A DNA stretch of 7,079 nucleotides from assembly GCA_022616575.1 (NCBI GenBank), contig JAKEEN010000256.1:1-7079 (forward strand). Reading direction: 5' to 3'. The notes below the pieces were generated by a model. The model was not told the DNA's origin. It searched no databases and saw nothing but the letters and a program-made list of their open reading frames with translations. This DNA is from Flammeovirgaceae bacterium (GTDB taxonomy: Bacteria; Bacteroidota; Bacteroidia; Cytophagales; Cyclobacteriaceae). The stretch's first letter is position 1. Each line of letters opens with the position of its first letter. Positions 1 to 6,453 of the stretch are shown piece by piece. A program made the position numbers and the translations under genes.

Positions 1-34
1 AGGCACTCGGGCCGAATTATAAAGTTTGCTCTCA

Positions 35-68
35 TTGATTAAAGCTCCGGTCAAAAATACTATTTTTG
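35..68 (+). promoter_or_regulatory. Probable Bacteroidota-type sigma promoter of asd
   Basis: The octamer TATTTTTG at 61-68 matches the Bacteroidota housekeeping -7 element TAnnTTTG exactly. A TTG at 35-37 could serve as the -33 element. The gap between them is 23 nt, a little longer than the roughly 20 nt usually seen. Transcription would then start near position 73 and give a leader of about 24 nt before the asd ATG at 97. The leader holds no Shine-Dalgarno sequence, only a run of A just before the ATG, which is common in this phylum. The -7 match is read directly; the -33 element and the start site are inferred. Confidence 0.5.
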
Positions 69-96
69 CGTTTGCTTAATTGATCGCACAAAAAAA

Positions 97-1089
97 ATGA
101 AGTTAGCTGTTGTTGGAGCCACTGGGCTCGTGGGGCAGGAAGTCCTGAAAGTACTCGAAGAAAGAAATTTCCCTTTTGAAGAATTGTATCTGGTAGCCTC
201 TGCCAAGTCGGTGGGGCAAACCACCTCATATAAAGGCAAAGAATATACCATCAAAAGCATTGAAGAAGTTTGCCAACTGGTACCTGATATAGCCATTTTC
301 TCTGCCGGTGGAAATACATCGCTGGAGTGGGCACCGAAATACGCAGCTAAGGGAACGATTGTGATCGACAATTCTTCTGCCTGGCGAATGGATGCAACTA
401 AAAAACTGATCGTGCCTGAAATCAATGGCCATGAATTAAGTCCGGAAGATAAAATCATTGCTAACCCGAATTGTTCTACCATTCAAATGGTGATGGCGTT
501 AGCTCCGCTACACAAACAGTTTAGACTAAAAAGAATTGTTGTCTCCACGTACCAATCAGTAACCGGTACAGGTAAAGATGCAGTTCAACAGATGATGGAT
601 GAGAGAGAGGGTGTGATAGCTTCCATGGTATATCCTCACCCGATCGATATGAATGCTCTCCCTCACATCGATGTTTTTCTTGATAATGGCTACACGAAAG
701 AAGAAATGAAAATGGTAAATGAGACCCGCAAGATTTTAGGGGATCAAACCATTGGTATTACTTCGACTACGGTTCGCATTCCGGCAATTGGTGGCCATTC
801 AGAAGCGGTAAATGCCGAGTTTTACGAAGACATTACGCTAAGCGAAGCACGTTGCATTCTCGCTTCCGCTCCTGGCATCATCGTACAAGACGATCCAAAA
901 AATAATATCTACCCGATGCCTATTCATTCAAAAGGCAGGGATGAGGTTTTTGTTGGCCGGTTGCGTAAGGATGAATCGCAACCCAATACCATCAACATGT
1001 GGATTGTAGCAGATAATCTTAGAAAAGGTGCAGCGACTAACGCGGTTCAGATTGCTGAATTTATGCTGGAGAGAAGCCTGGTCTATTAG
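97..1089 (+). CDS. asd: Aspartate-semialdehyde dehydrogenase
   Basis: This cytoplasmic enzyme reduces L-aspartyl-4-phosphate to L-aspartate-4-semialdehyde with NADPH. That is the branch-point step toward lysine and diaminopimelate (peptidoglycan), threonine and methionine. The 330-residue protein is full length for the family. The N-terminal Rossmann fold shows the NADP-binding loop GATGLVGQE (residues 7-15). The catalytic cysteine is Cys126 in NPNCSTIQ (123-130), followed by the active-site Gln153 in TYQSVTGTGK. The substrate-binding Arg227 and general base His234 lie in VRIPAIGGHSEA. The Cys-Gln spacing (27) and Arg-His spacing (7) equal those of the E. coli enzyme, so all key residues are present. 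The EEMKMVNET segment (202-210) is also typical. The ATG at 97 is chosen because the nucleotide-binding strand begins at once (MKLAVVGATG). The gene appears monocistronic: 106 nt separate it from the next gene, and no clear terminator was seen after it. Confidence 0.97.
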   Translation: MKLAVVGATGLVGQEVLKVLEERNFPFEELYLVASAKSVGQTTSYKGKEYTIKSIEEVCQLVPDIAIFSAGGNTSLEWAPKYAAKGTIVIDNSSAWRMDATKKLIVPEINGHELSPEDKIIANPNCSTIQMVMALAPLHKQFRLKRIVVSTYQSVTGTGKDAVQQMMDEREGVIASMVYPHPIDMNALPHIDVFLDNGYTKEEMKMVNETRKILGDQTIGITSTTVRIPAIGGHSEAVNAEFYEDITLSEARCILASAPGIIVQDDPKNNIYPMPIHSKGRDEVFVGRLRKDESQPNTINMWIVADNLRKGAATNAVQIAEFMLERSLVY

Positions 1090-1195
1090 GCCATTTGTCG
1101 GGCACAGTCGCCATTAATCGATCATAAATTACCAGCATGTGTTACTGTTCGCACAAGTAGCGTATTTAGCAGTGTGATCCATAAAAAATAACATC

Positions 1196-1969
1196 ATGAA
1201 AAAATTAATTGTAAGCTTGTTCGCAGTTGCTGCGCTGATTTTAGCGTCATGCGATTCTGATGAACGCTCTGCACGTTTGCAGGTATGGCTTACCGATGCA
1301 CCCGGTGATTATGAAGAGGTGAATGTGGACATCCAGGGCGTTGAGATTCATGCTCAGGGAGGAGATCAGAACAACGGTTGGCAGTCGCTTGAGGTTAATA
1401 AGGGCATTTATAATTTGCTTGACTTAACAAATGGTCTTGATACCCTTCTTGGTGAAATTGAATTACCCGCAGGTAAAATTTCCCAAGTGAGATTAGTACT
1501 TGGTGATGACAACAGCATAAAAGTTGACGGAGCCACACATGATCTTACCACACCGAGCGGTCAACAATCAGGTTTGAAAGTTCAAATTCACCAGGATTTG
1601 GTTGAGGGCATCACGTACAAAATTCTTCTGGACTTTGATGCCGCTAAATCAATTGTTAATACAGGGAGCGCGGCCTACATTTTGAAACCGGTTATCCGAT
1701 CTATTACGGAAGCAACGAGTGGTGCCATTAAGGGTTTGGTTGAACCGGTTGTAAGCTCCCCAGCTATTTATGCCATTGCCGGTGATGATACGGTATCAAC
1801 AACTTTCCCTGATCAAGAAGGAAAATTTCTGATGAAAGGAATTGAACCGGGCACCTATCAGGTTCACTTTATTCCCGCTTCTGGGTTTCAGTCGAAAGTT
1901 GTTGCAGATGTAGCTGTTACTTTAGGTGTTGTGGCTGACCTTGAAACCGTTACAATACAGCAAGAATAA
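1196..1969 (+). CDS. DUF4382 domain lipoprotein with C-terminal carboxypeptidase-regulatory-like domain
   Basis: A predicted outer-membrane lipoprotein of 257 residues whose molecular function is unknown. A lipoprotein signal peptide (residues 1-18, hydrophobic core IVSLFAVAALIL) ends in the lipobox LASC, so Cys19 would be lipidated after signal peptidase II cleavage. The next residues, DSDE, resemble the acidic export signal that sends Bacteroidota lipoproteins to the cell surface. Residues about 27-168 form the DUF4382 domain, recognised by VWLTDAPGDYEEVNVDIQ (30-47), LLDFDAAKSIV (144-154) and the closing YILKPVIR (161-168). Residues about 175-255 look like a beta-sandwich of the carboxypeptidase-regulatory type, with the usual GAIKGLV opening, a DQEGKFLMKGIEPGTYQVHF core and a final valine-rich strand. 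The start is fixed by the signal peptide. It is followed by its own terminator and appears to be a single-gene unit. The domain call rests on motif memory, not a search. Confidence 0.85.
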   Translation: MKKLIVSLFAVAALILASCDSDERSARLQVWLTDAPGDYEEVNVDIQGVEIHAQGGDQNNGWQSLEVNKGIYNLLDLTNGLDTLLGEIELPAGKISQVRLVLGDDNSIKVDGATHDLTTPSGQQSGLKVQIHQDLVEGITYKILLDFDAAKSIVNTGSAAYILKPVIRSITEATSGAIKGLVEPVVSSPAIYAIAGDDTVSTTFPDQEGKFLMKGIEPGTYQVHFIPASGFQSKVVADVAVTLGVVADLETVTIQQE

Positions 1970-1994
1970 ATTAGGTAAACAATAAAACTAATTC

Positions 1995-2023
1995 AGGCTC
2001 TGATAAATCAGGGCCTTTCATTT
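1995..2023 (+). terminator. Hairpin terminator after the DUF4382 lipoprotein gene
   Basis: AGGCTCTGA (1995-2003) pairs with TCAGGGCCT (2008-2016) around a TAAA loop. This gives a 9-bp stem with one G-U pair. It is followed by TTTCATTT, a broken T-tract. It lies 26 nt after the TAA stop of the lipoprotein gene and about 60 nt before the next start codon. It is a plausible intrinsic terminator that separates the lipoprotein from the downstream permease. Confidence 0.75.
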
Positions 2024-2058
2024 CCGGACAGTTTGTAACTTCTCATTTGTTGCCTGCG

Positions 2059-2088
2059 TCATAGACAAAAAACTCATCCTGTCTATGA
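2059..2088 (+). repeat. Perfect 9-bp inverted repeat enclosing the permease start codon
   Basis: TCATAGACA (2059-2067) is exactly reverse-complementary to TGTCTATGA (2080-2088), with a 12-nt A-rich spacer. The right arm contains the ATG (2085-2087) of the ABC permease. As RNA, the hairpin would bury the start codon. As DNA, it could be an operator of dyad symmetry. The structure is read directly; any regulatory role is inference. Confidence 0.55.
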
Positions 2089-4514
2089 TTAAAAATTACT
2101 TCGTAGTGGCCTTAAGAAATCTCAAGCGTCACAAATTTTTTTCCTTCATTAATATATTCGGTCTTGCTATAAGCATGAGTATCTGCATGGGCATAATCAT
2201 GTTGGTAGCAGACCAACTGATGTACGATCGTCATAATAGTAAGCGAAATAAAATCTACCGCATCACCACCAATGTGATTGACCAGGATGGACTCGAGCAA
2301 ACAGATAATACATATGCCACTGCACCTCTTCCGCTTCGGAATGAATTGCTGGAAAATTATACAGGAGTTGAAAAGGCGGCACGCCTGGTGCGTGGTTTTG
2401 GTAACTCCTGGATTGAGTTTGATCAAGACGTCAATGTTCCACTTCATGGCTTTTATGCTGACCCTGAAGTGCTTGACATTTTTGAACACGAGCTTGAGCA
2501 TGGCGATGCAAGAACTGCCCTGGTAGAACCTTACTCCGTTGTCCTTACAAAGAAGGCCGCCAAAAAATTATTCAAGCAAGACAACCCGGTGGGAGAAACC
2601 ATCAAAGTCGGAAAACTCGGAAATTTCAAAGTCACAGGAATCATAAAAGAAACCGAAACCAAATCACACATTGTGTTCGAAGCATTAGCCAGTGTCTCTA
2701 CATTAAAAAACATGCAGGCAGATGGGCGACACGACCGGCAATCAGACCTGGAAAGTTGGAATAACTTTACAGCCGGGTGGGTGTACTTCGTATTGGAGAA
2801 CGGGAAGTCAAGCAGTGACATCCATCCTCACCTGGATCAGATTTTTCAAAAGAAATACGCCAACATTACTAATCCGGATTTGCACAAGTTGAAATTCCAT
2901 CTGCAAAATCTTGGTGATATTACACCGGGACCGTTTTTGAACAACCCCATCGGCCCCTTCCTTCCCTGGGTATTCATCTATTTTTTTGCAGGGCTTGCCG
3001 GAGTCGTGATGTTAACTTCTTGTTTCAACTTTACGAATCTATCAATCGCACGATCACTCACGCGTGCAAGAGAAATTGGTGTACGCAAGGTTAATGGTGC
3101 GGCTCGCTGGCAAATCTTCACACAGTTTCTCTCAGAATCGATCATCATTGCGCTAATTGCACTTGGTCTCTCTTTTGTGTTGTTATTGGCTGTGAAGCCT
3201 TTAATGCTTGAGTTAAACTTTGCAAGAGTACTAAAGTGGGATCTTGAAGCCAGCACCCTGGTTTACGCGGTGTTTCTTTTGTTTGCCGTTGTGGTGGGGA
3301 TTTTAGCGGGTCTCTTCCCTGCCGTGGTTCTTTCTGGTTTTCAACCTGTGAAGGTTTTGAAGAGCATAAAAAGCATTAAGCTCTTTTCACGGTTAGGGTT
3401 ACGAAAGGCCTTATTGATATCTCAATTTACCCTATCGCTGATTTTCATCTTAACCGTGTTTGTGGTGTATAATCAATTGAATCTTTTTCTGGGGGCAGAT
3501 CATGGATTCAGTATGAGAGATAAAATTATGATTCGTCTTAATAATACTCCTCCGCAATCATTAAAAACAGAATTGCTAAAGTTTGCAAACATTGAAAGCG
3601 TAGCGGCTGCATCGCACATCCCCGCTGCGGGCACATCTTATGGCAATGGCTTTAAAAAGAACCTGGATGAAAAAGAGTGGACAGCCCTTAACTATTTTTC
3701 TGCCGATGAAGATTACTTAAAGAACATGGATGTGAAATTGGTTGCCGGAAAATATTTTTCGCCAGAAGCTGGCGAATCCAACTCCGGTTTTATTGTCATC
3801 AATGAGAAAGCTGTGAACGCCTTGCATTATGAATCCGCAATCGATGCACTGGGTGAGGAGATCATTTTTCAGCAAGACTCATCGCGCAAAGTAATCATTG
3901 GTGTCGTCAAAGATTACAATCATCAGATATTGATTGACAAACTCGAACCCATGGCCCTCATGTATACTCCGGATCAGTATAGTATTCTTCAGGTAAGTTA
4001 TACCGGAACATATGAGGACGCTGCCCGGTCTGTTGAAAAGGCCTGGGCAAACGTTAATCCCACTCTTAAAATCGATTACAAAGATTTCGAGGCAGAAATA
4101 AAAACAATTTATGATATCTTTTTTGGTGATGTTGTTAATGTTCTTGGTGTGATTTCATTTCTCGCTATAGTAATTTCCTGTCTTGGATTATTAGGGATGG
4201 CTACGTATACAACAGAAACGCGCATTAAAGAAATCTCCATCCGCAAAGTGTTAGGCAGTAGTAATGGATCACTTGTTTATCTCTTGTCAAAGGGGTTTTT
4301 GTCGATCTTGATTGTAGCTATCATACTGGCTGTACCGGCAGCCTATTTTCTTAACAATCTATGGCTTGAGAATATAGCTTATCATGTTTCGGTTGATGTT
4401 TTCACTGTGGCCCTGGGAGTATTTATGCTAATCGCGTTTGGTGTTGTTACAATCGGCTCTCAGACTTGGCGGGCAGTGTTTGTAAACCCCGTTGATAATC
4501 TGAAAAACGAATAA
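2085..4514 (+). CDS. ABC transporter permease, MacB/FtsX type with duplicated permease halves
   Basis: An inner-membrane permease of 809 residues, a typical length for the stand-alone Bacteroidota family with two MacB periplasmic-core (MacB_PCD) and two FtsX domains. Helix 1 (about 20-42) is followed by a first periplasmic core (about 45-290). Helices 2-4 lie at about 294-315, 345-370 and 392-418. The second half repeats this plan: helix 5 (about 441-463), periplasmic core (about 465-680) and helices 6-8 (about 682-704, 733-756, 770-792). Both FtsX halves carry the cytoplasmic segment expected to contact an ATPase: AREIGVRKVNGA (328-339) and TRIKEISIRKVLGSS (712-726). The C-terminus NPVDNLKNE is also typical. 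Such proteins are thought to act mechanically in lipoprotein, peptide or drug export, and the substrate here is unknown. No ATP-binding subunit is encoded in this window, so the partner must lie elsewhere. The start is supported by the MIKNYF...RNLKRHKFF opening seen across the family. Confidence 0.93.
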   Translation: MIKNYFVVALRNLKRHKFFSFINIFGLAISMSICMGIIMLVADQLMYDRHNSKRNKIYRITTNVIDQDGLEQTDNTYATAPLPLRNELLENYTGVEKAARLVRGFGNSWIEFDQDVNVPLHGFYADPEVLDIFEHELEHGDARTALVEPYSVVLTKKAAKKLFKQDNPVGETIKVGKLGNFKVTGIIKETETKSHIVFEALASVSTLKNMQADGRHDRQSDLESWNNFTAGWVYFVLENGKSSSDIHPHLDQIFQKKYANITNPDLHKLKFHLQNLGDITPGPFLNNPIGPFLPWVFIYFFAGLAGVVMLTSCFNFTNLSIARSLTRAREIGVRKVNGAARWQIFTQFLSESIIIALIALGLSFVLLLAVKPLMLELNFARVLKWDLEASTLVYAVFLLFAVVVGILAGLFPAVVLSGFQPVKVLKSIKSIKLFSRLGLRKALLISQFTLSLIFILTVFVVYNQLNLFLGADHGFSMRDKIMIRLNNTPPQSLKTELLKFANIESVAAASHIPAAGTSYGNGFKKNLDEKEWTALNYFSADEDYLKNMDVKLVAGKYFSPEAGESNSGFIVINEKAVNALHYESAIDALGEEIIFQQDSSRKVIIGVVKDYNHQILIDKLEPMALMYTPDQYSILQVSYTGTYEDAARSVEKAWANVNPTLKIDYKDFEAEIKTIYDIFFGDVVNVLGVISFLAIVISCLGLLGMATYTTETRIKEISIRKVLGSSNGSLVYLLSKGFLSILIVAIILAVPAAYFLNNLWLENIAYHVSVDVFTVALGVFMLIAFGVVTIGSQTWRAVFVNPVDNLKNE

Positions 4515-4521
4515 ATATTTT

Positions 4522-4555
4522 AAACCGGTTAGGTTTTCAAAAACCTAACCGGTTT
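4522..4555. terminator. Bidirectional hairpin terminator between convergent genes
   Basis: A perfect 15-bp stem, AAACCGGTTAGGTTT (4522-4536) with AAACCTAACCGGTTT (4541-4555), is closed by a TCAA loop. It begins 7 nt after the TAA of the permease and serves the + strand transcript. It is flanked on the left by AT-rich ATAAATATTTT, which supplies a U/A-rich tail to the transcript coming from the minus-strand flavoprotein gene. No proper T-tract follows on the right-hand side (GCTAT), so termination of the + transcript may be less efficient or factor-aided. The hairpin overlaps the end of the flavoprotein CDS: that gene's TGA occupies the loop. Confidence 0.85.
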
Positions 4556-5766
4556 GCTATAGATCGTGCAGCCAAATAAGCCGTTGTCCATGCTGCCTGG
4601 AAATTGAACCCTCCGGTTTCGCCATCAATGCTCAATACCTCCCCTGCGAAATAAAGTCCGGGTAACTTTTTACTTTCCAAGGTTGCATTTTCGATCTCGC
4701 CCAAATCAACACCACCACAGGTCACAAACTCTTCTTTAAAAGTAGTTTTACCTCGAATCGAAAATTCGCACCGAATTAAATTTTCGATCAGCTTATTGAA
4801 TGATTTCTGCGAAATGTCTTGCCATAACCGTTGCGCATCAATGAGGGATCGTTCGCATAACCGAACCCACAGTCGCGATGGTAACTCATAAAGTGGGTTG
4901 AGTTGAATAGTCTGCTTTCCATGGTTTGACTTATACACAATCAATTTTTGTTTAATGGATTCTTCCGTTTCTGTACCTGTCCAGTTGATGAGGACTTTGA
5001 ACGTGTAATTCTTTTGAAATAAATATTCGGCTGCCCAGGCTGAAAGTTTTATTACGGCTGGTCCGCTTAGGCCCCAATGAGTGATGAGCACAGGTCCCCG
5101 CTCAGAAAATTTTGTTGTCGCAATTCTAACCTCCGCGTTGGGTACAGACACGCCCATCAAATCAATGAATGATTTTGAAGGATCGTTGAAGGTAAAAAGG
5201 GAAGGAATCAGCTTCGTTGTGGTGTGACCTGCTTGGCGTAAGAAATCATAGGCGCTGGATTGAGGATGGCCGCCAATGGCTACTAAAATTTTTTTTGATA
5301 AATAGGTTTCTCCATCGCTACAAGAAGTCACAAAGCCTTTTTCATCTTTCGAAATACTTACCACTTCTTTCGAGGTTTCAAACCGGATATTTCTCTTTTC
5401 AGCTTCAGTTAAAAAACAGGTGATGATAGTCATCGAATCGTCTGTTACCGGAAACATGCGTCCATCCTGCTCGGTCTTCAGCTTAACACCCTTTTGGTTA
5501 AACCACTTCACTACATCTTCGGCCTGGTATTGTTTGAATTTTTCTTTTAAAAATTTTTCTCCACGCGGATAATGCCGCGAAAGTTTTACCGGGTCAAAGC
5601 AATGGTGAGTAACATTGCAACGGCCTCCTCCTGAAACTTTCACTTTCGTTAAAAGCTTCGTGGTCTTCTCAAGAATTAAAATCTTCATGCCGCGGTTGAG
5701 CTCAGCACATTGAATAGCACCAAAAAAACCGGCCGCTCCGCCACCAATTACAATCAAATCATACAT
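4537..5766 (-). CDS. HI0933/BaiN/YhiN-family FAD-dependent oxidoreductase, possible rRNA dihydrouridine synthase
   Basis: A soluble flavoprotein of 409 residues, close to E. coli YhiN (about 400). The N-terminal dinucleotide-binding motif is IGGGAAGFFGA (7-17), with the acidic ribose-binding residue Glu33 at the end of the second strand (ILILEK). The family signature SGGGRCNVTH (45-54) follows. Further family segments are GPVLITHWGLSGPA (224-237), TCGGVDLGEI (349-358) and the C-terminal FAD-contacting LYFAGEVLSIDGETGGFNFQ (371-390). All diagnostic motifs are intact. The family is often annotated as BaiN or 'aminoacetone oxidase'. From memory, E. coli YhiN was recently reported to make dihydrouridine 2449 in 23S rRNA (RdsA); carrying that over to this protein is inference. 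The gene is divergent from the LAB_N gene, with 42 nt between starts, and convergent with the ABC permease. Its last six codons and stop lie in the shared terminator hairpin. No Shine-Dalgarno sequence precedes the ATG. Confidence 0.93.
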   Translation of the reverse strand: MYDLIVIGGGAAGFFGAIQCAELNRGMKILILEKTTKLLTKVKVSGGGRCNVTHHCFDPVKLSRHYPRGEKFLKEKFKQYQAEDVVKWFNQKGVKLKTEQDGRMFPVTDDSMTIITCFLTEAEKRNIRFETSKEVVSISKDEKGFVTSCSDGETYLSKKILVAIGGHPQSSAYDFLRQAGHTTTKLIPSLFTFNDPSKSFIDLMGVSVPNAEVRIATTKFSERGPVLITHWGLSGPAVIKLSAWAAEYLFQKNYTFKVLINWTGTETEESIKQKLIVYKSNHGKQTIQLNPLYELPSRLWVRLCERSLIDAQRLWQDISQKSFNKLIENLIRCEFSIRGKTTFKEEFVTCGGVDLGEIENATLESKKLPGLYFAGEVLSIDGETGGFNFQAAWTTAYLAARSIANRLGF

Positions 5767-5792
5767 AGCGGTTAAAGTTCTTAAAATGTTTG

Positions 5793-5800
5793 CATCTTTG
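5793..5800 (+). promoter_or_regulatory. Candidate -7 promoter box of the LAB_N gene
   Basis: CATCTTTG differs from the Bacteroidota TAnnTTTG box at one position. It ends 8 nt before the ATG at 5809, so the transcript would have a leader of only a few bases. No convincing TTG -33 element was found at the right distance. The 42-nt gap must also serve the minus-strand flavoprotein gene, for which no clear box was seen; its promoter may lie within the LAB_N coding region. Confidence 0.35.
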
Positions 5801-5808
5801 CGGCCCCT

Positions 5809-6438
5809 ATGGCTGATTCATATTGGATATATGGTTTAGGTTTTTTTGCGCAATCACTTTTCGGTGCCCGCATCATCGTTCAGTGGTTCCATACCGAGAA
5901 AAGCGGACGCGTAGCTTCCCCTATTCTTTTCTGGCAGATCAGCTTAATGGCTTCTTTTCTATTTCTGATCTACGGGATTTTAAGAAATGATGCCGTCATC
6001 ATCTTTGGCCAGTCGCTTGCTTACTTCATTTACATTCGTAATCTCCAATTAAAAGGGGTCTGGAATTCGTTTCCAAAAATTTCAAGAATGGTAATTCCTA
6101 TGATGCCGTTGATTGCCCTGGCGTATGTTTTCGCAGGACCCTCGAACACATGGCAAAACATTCTTTCAGGAAATGACTTTACTTATCCCTTGGTAATGTT
6201 GGGGGCTGTTGGTCAGCTCATGCTCAATTTTCGCTTTGTTTACCAGTGGTTTCATGCTGAAAAAGTAAAAGAGTCTGTCTTCCCTATTGGGTTCTGGGTA
6301 ATCAGTGCCGTGGCTTCGGTCTTTATCGTTTGCTATGCGCTTTACAGAATTGATCCTGTTCTGATTCTGGCCTCCTCGATGGGTCTTGTTGCGTATGTCC
6401 GCAATTTAATTGTAGCCCTGCGACCAATACCCGCATAG
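5809..6438 (+). CDS. Membrane protein with two tandem lipid-A-disaccharide-synthase N-terminal-like (LAB_N) domains
   Basis: A 209-residue inner-membrane protein built from two LAB_N domains (residues about 8-79 and 129-200). LAB_N is named from the extra N-terminus of some LpxB proteins but has no glycosyltransferase residues, so this protein is not LpxB. The two copies share QWFHxEK (25-31 and 146-152), FWxISxxAS (41-49 and 162-170) and YxRNL (75-79 and 196-200). They align without a gap at an offset of 121 residues. Each copy has about three hydrophobic helices. An extra helix (about 93-110, MVIPMMPLIALAYVFAG) joins them, giving a 3+1+3 plan like that of SWEET-type carriers, which I recall as belonging to the same fold clan. 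The function is unknown; lipid or small-molecule handling is a guess. The methyltransferase gene begins 15 nt after its stop, so the two may be co-transcribed. Confidence 0.88.
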   Translation: MADSYWIYGLGFFAQSLFGARIIVQWFHTEKSGRVASPILFWQISLMASFLFLIYGILRNDAVIIFGQSLAYFIYIRNLQLKGVWNSFPKISRMVIPMMPLIALAYVFAGPSNTWQNILSGNDFTYPLVMLGAVGQLMLNFRFVYQWFHAEKVKESVFPIGFWVISAVASVFIVCYALYRIDPVLILASSMGLVAYVRNLIVALRPIPA

Positions 6439-6453
6439 TTGTAATTTTACAAC
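6438..6453 (+). promoter_or_regulatory. Near-perfect palindrome filling the gap before the methyltransferase gene
   Basis: GTTGTAA (6438-6444) and TTACAAC (6447-6453) are exact reverse complements separated by TT. The element occupies the whole space from the last base of the LAB_N stop codon to the base before the next ATG. The contained TAATTTTA (6442-6449) differs from the -7 box TAnnTTTG at one base, so this could be a promoter for a leaderless or nearly leaderless transcript. It could instead be a protein-binding site or chance. No -33 element at proper spacing was found. Confidence 0.35.

Noticed and set aside
1..42. Possible tail of an upstream + strand gene: all three frames stay open from the left edge to a stop (20-22, 40-42 or 34-36).
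   Set aside because: Each frame gives only 6-13 residues (for example RHSGRIIKFALID or GTRAEL), too short to recognise or to choose between; the region may equally be non-coding.
60..482. A 140-codon open frame on the minus strand opposite the start of asd.
   Set aside because: It is fully overlapped by the strongly supported asd gene, has no recognisable domain, and its composition is that of an antisense shadow.
1090..1195. Search for a terminator after asd and a promoter before the lipoprotein gene.
   Set aside because: Only weak short complementarities and TATTTAGC, a poor match to TAnnTTTG, were found; nothing supports an annotated site in this 106-nt gap.
2112..2501. A 129-codon minus-strand open frame within the permease gene.
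   Set aside because: It lies entirely within the permease, and its translation is a cysteine- and histidine-rich mix with no family resemblance.
3758..3776. 8-bp perfect inverted repeat TTCGCCAG / CTGGCGAA with a 3-nt loop.
   Set aside because: It is internal to the permease coding region (FSPEAGES segment), has no T-tract and breaks no frame; there is no reason to call it a terminator or operator.
4757..4788. 10-bp perfect inverted repeat ATCGAAAATT / AATTTTCGAT with a 12-nt spacer.
   Set aside because: It lies wholly inside the intact flavoprotein reading frame, in AT-rich sequence where CGAAAATT-like words recur, so chance is the simplest explanation.
5809..6438. Annotation of the LAB_N gene as lipid-A-disaccharide synthase (lpxB).
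   Set aside because: The protein is entirely membrane helices and lacks the glycosyltransferase domain; only the accessory N-terminal-type domain is present, twice.
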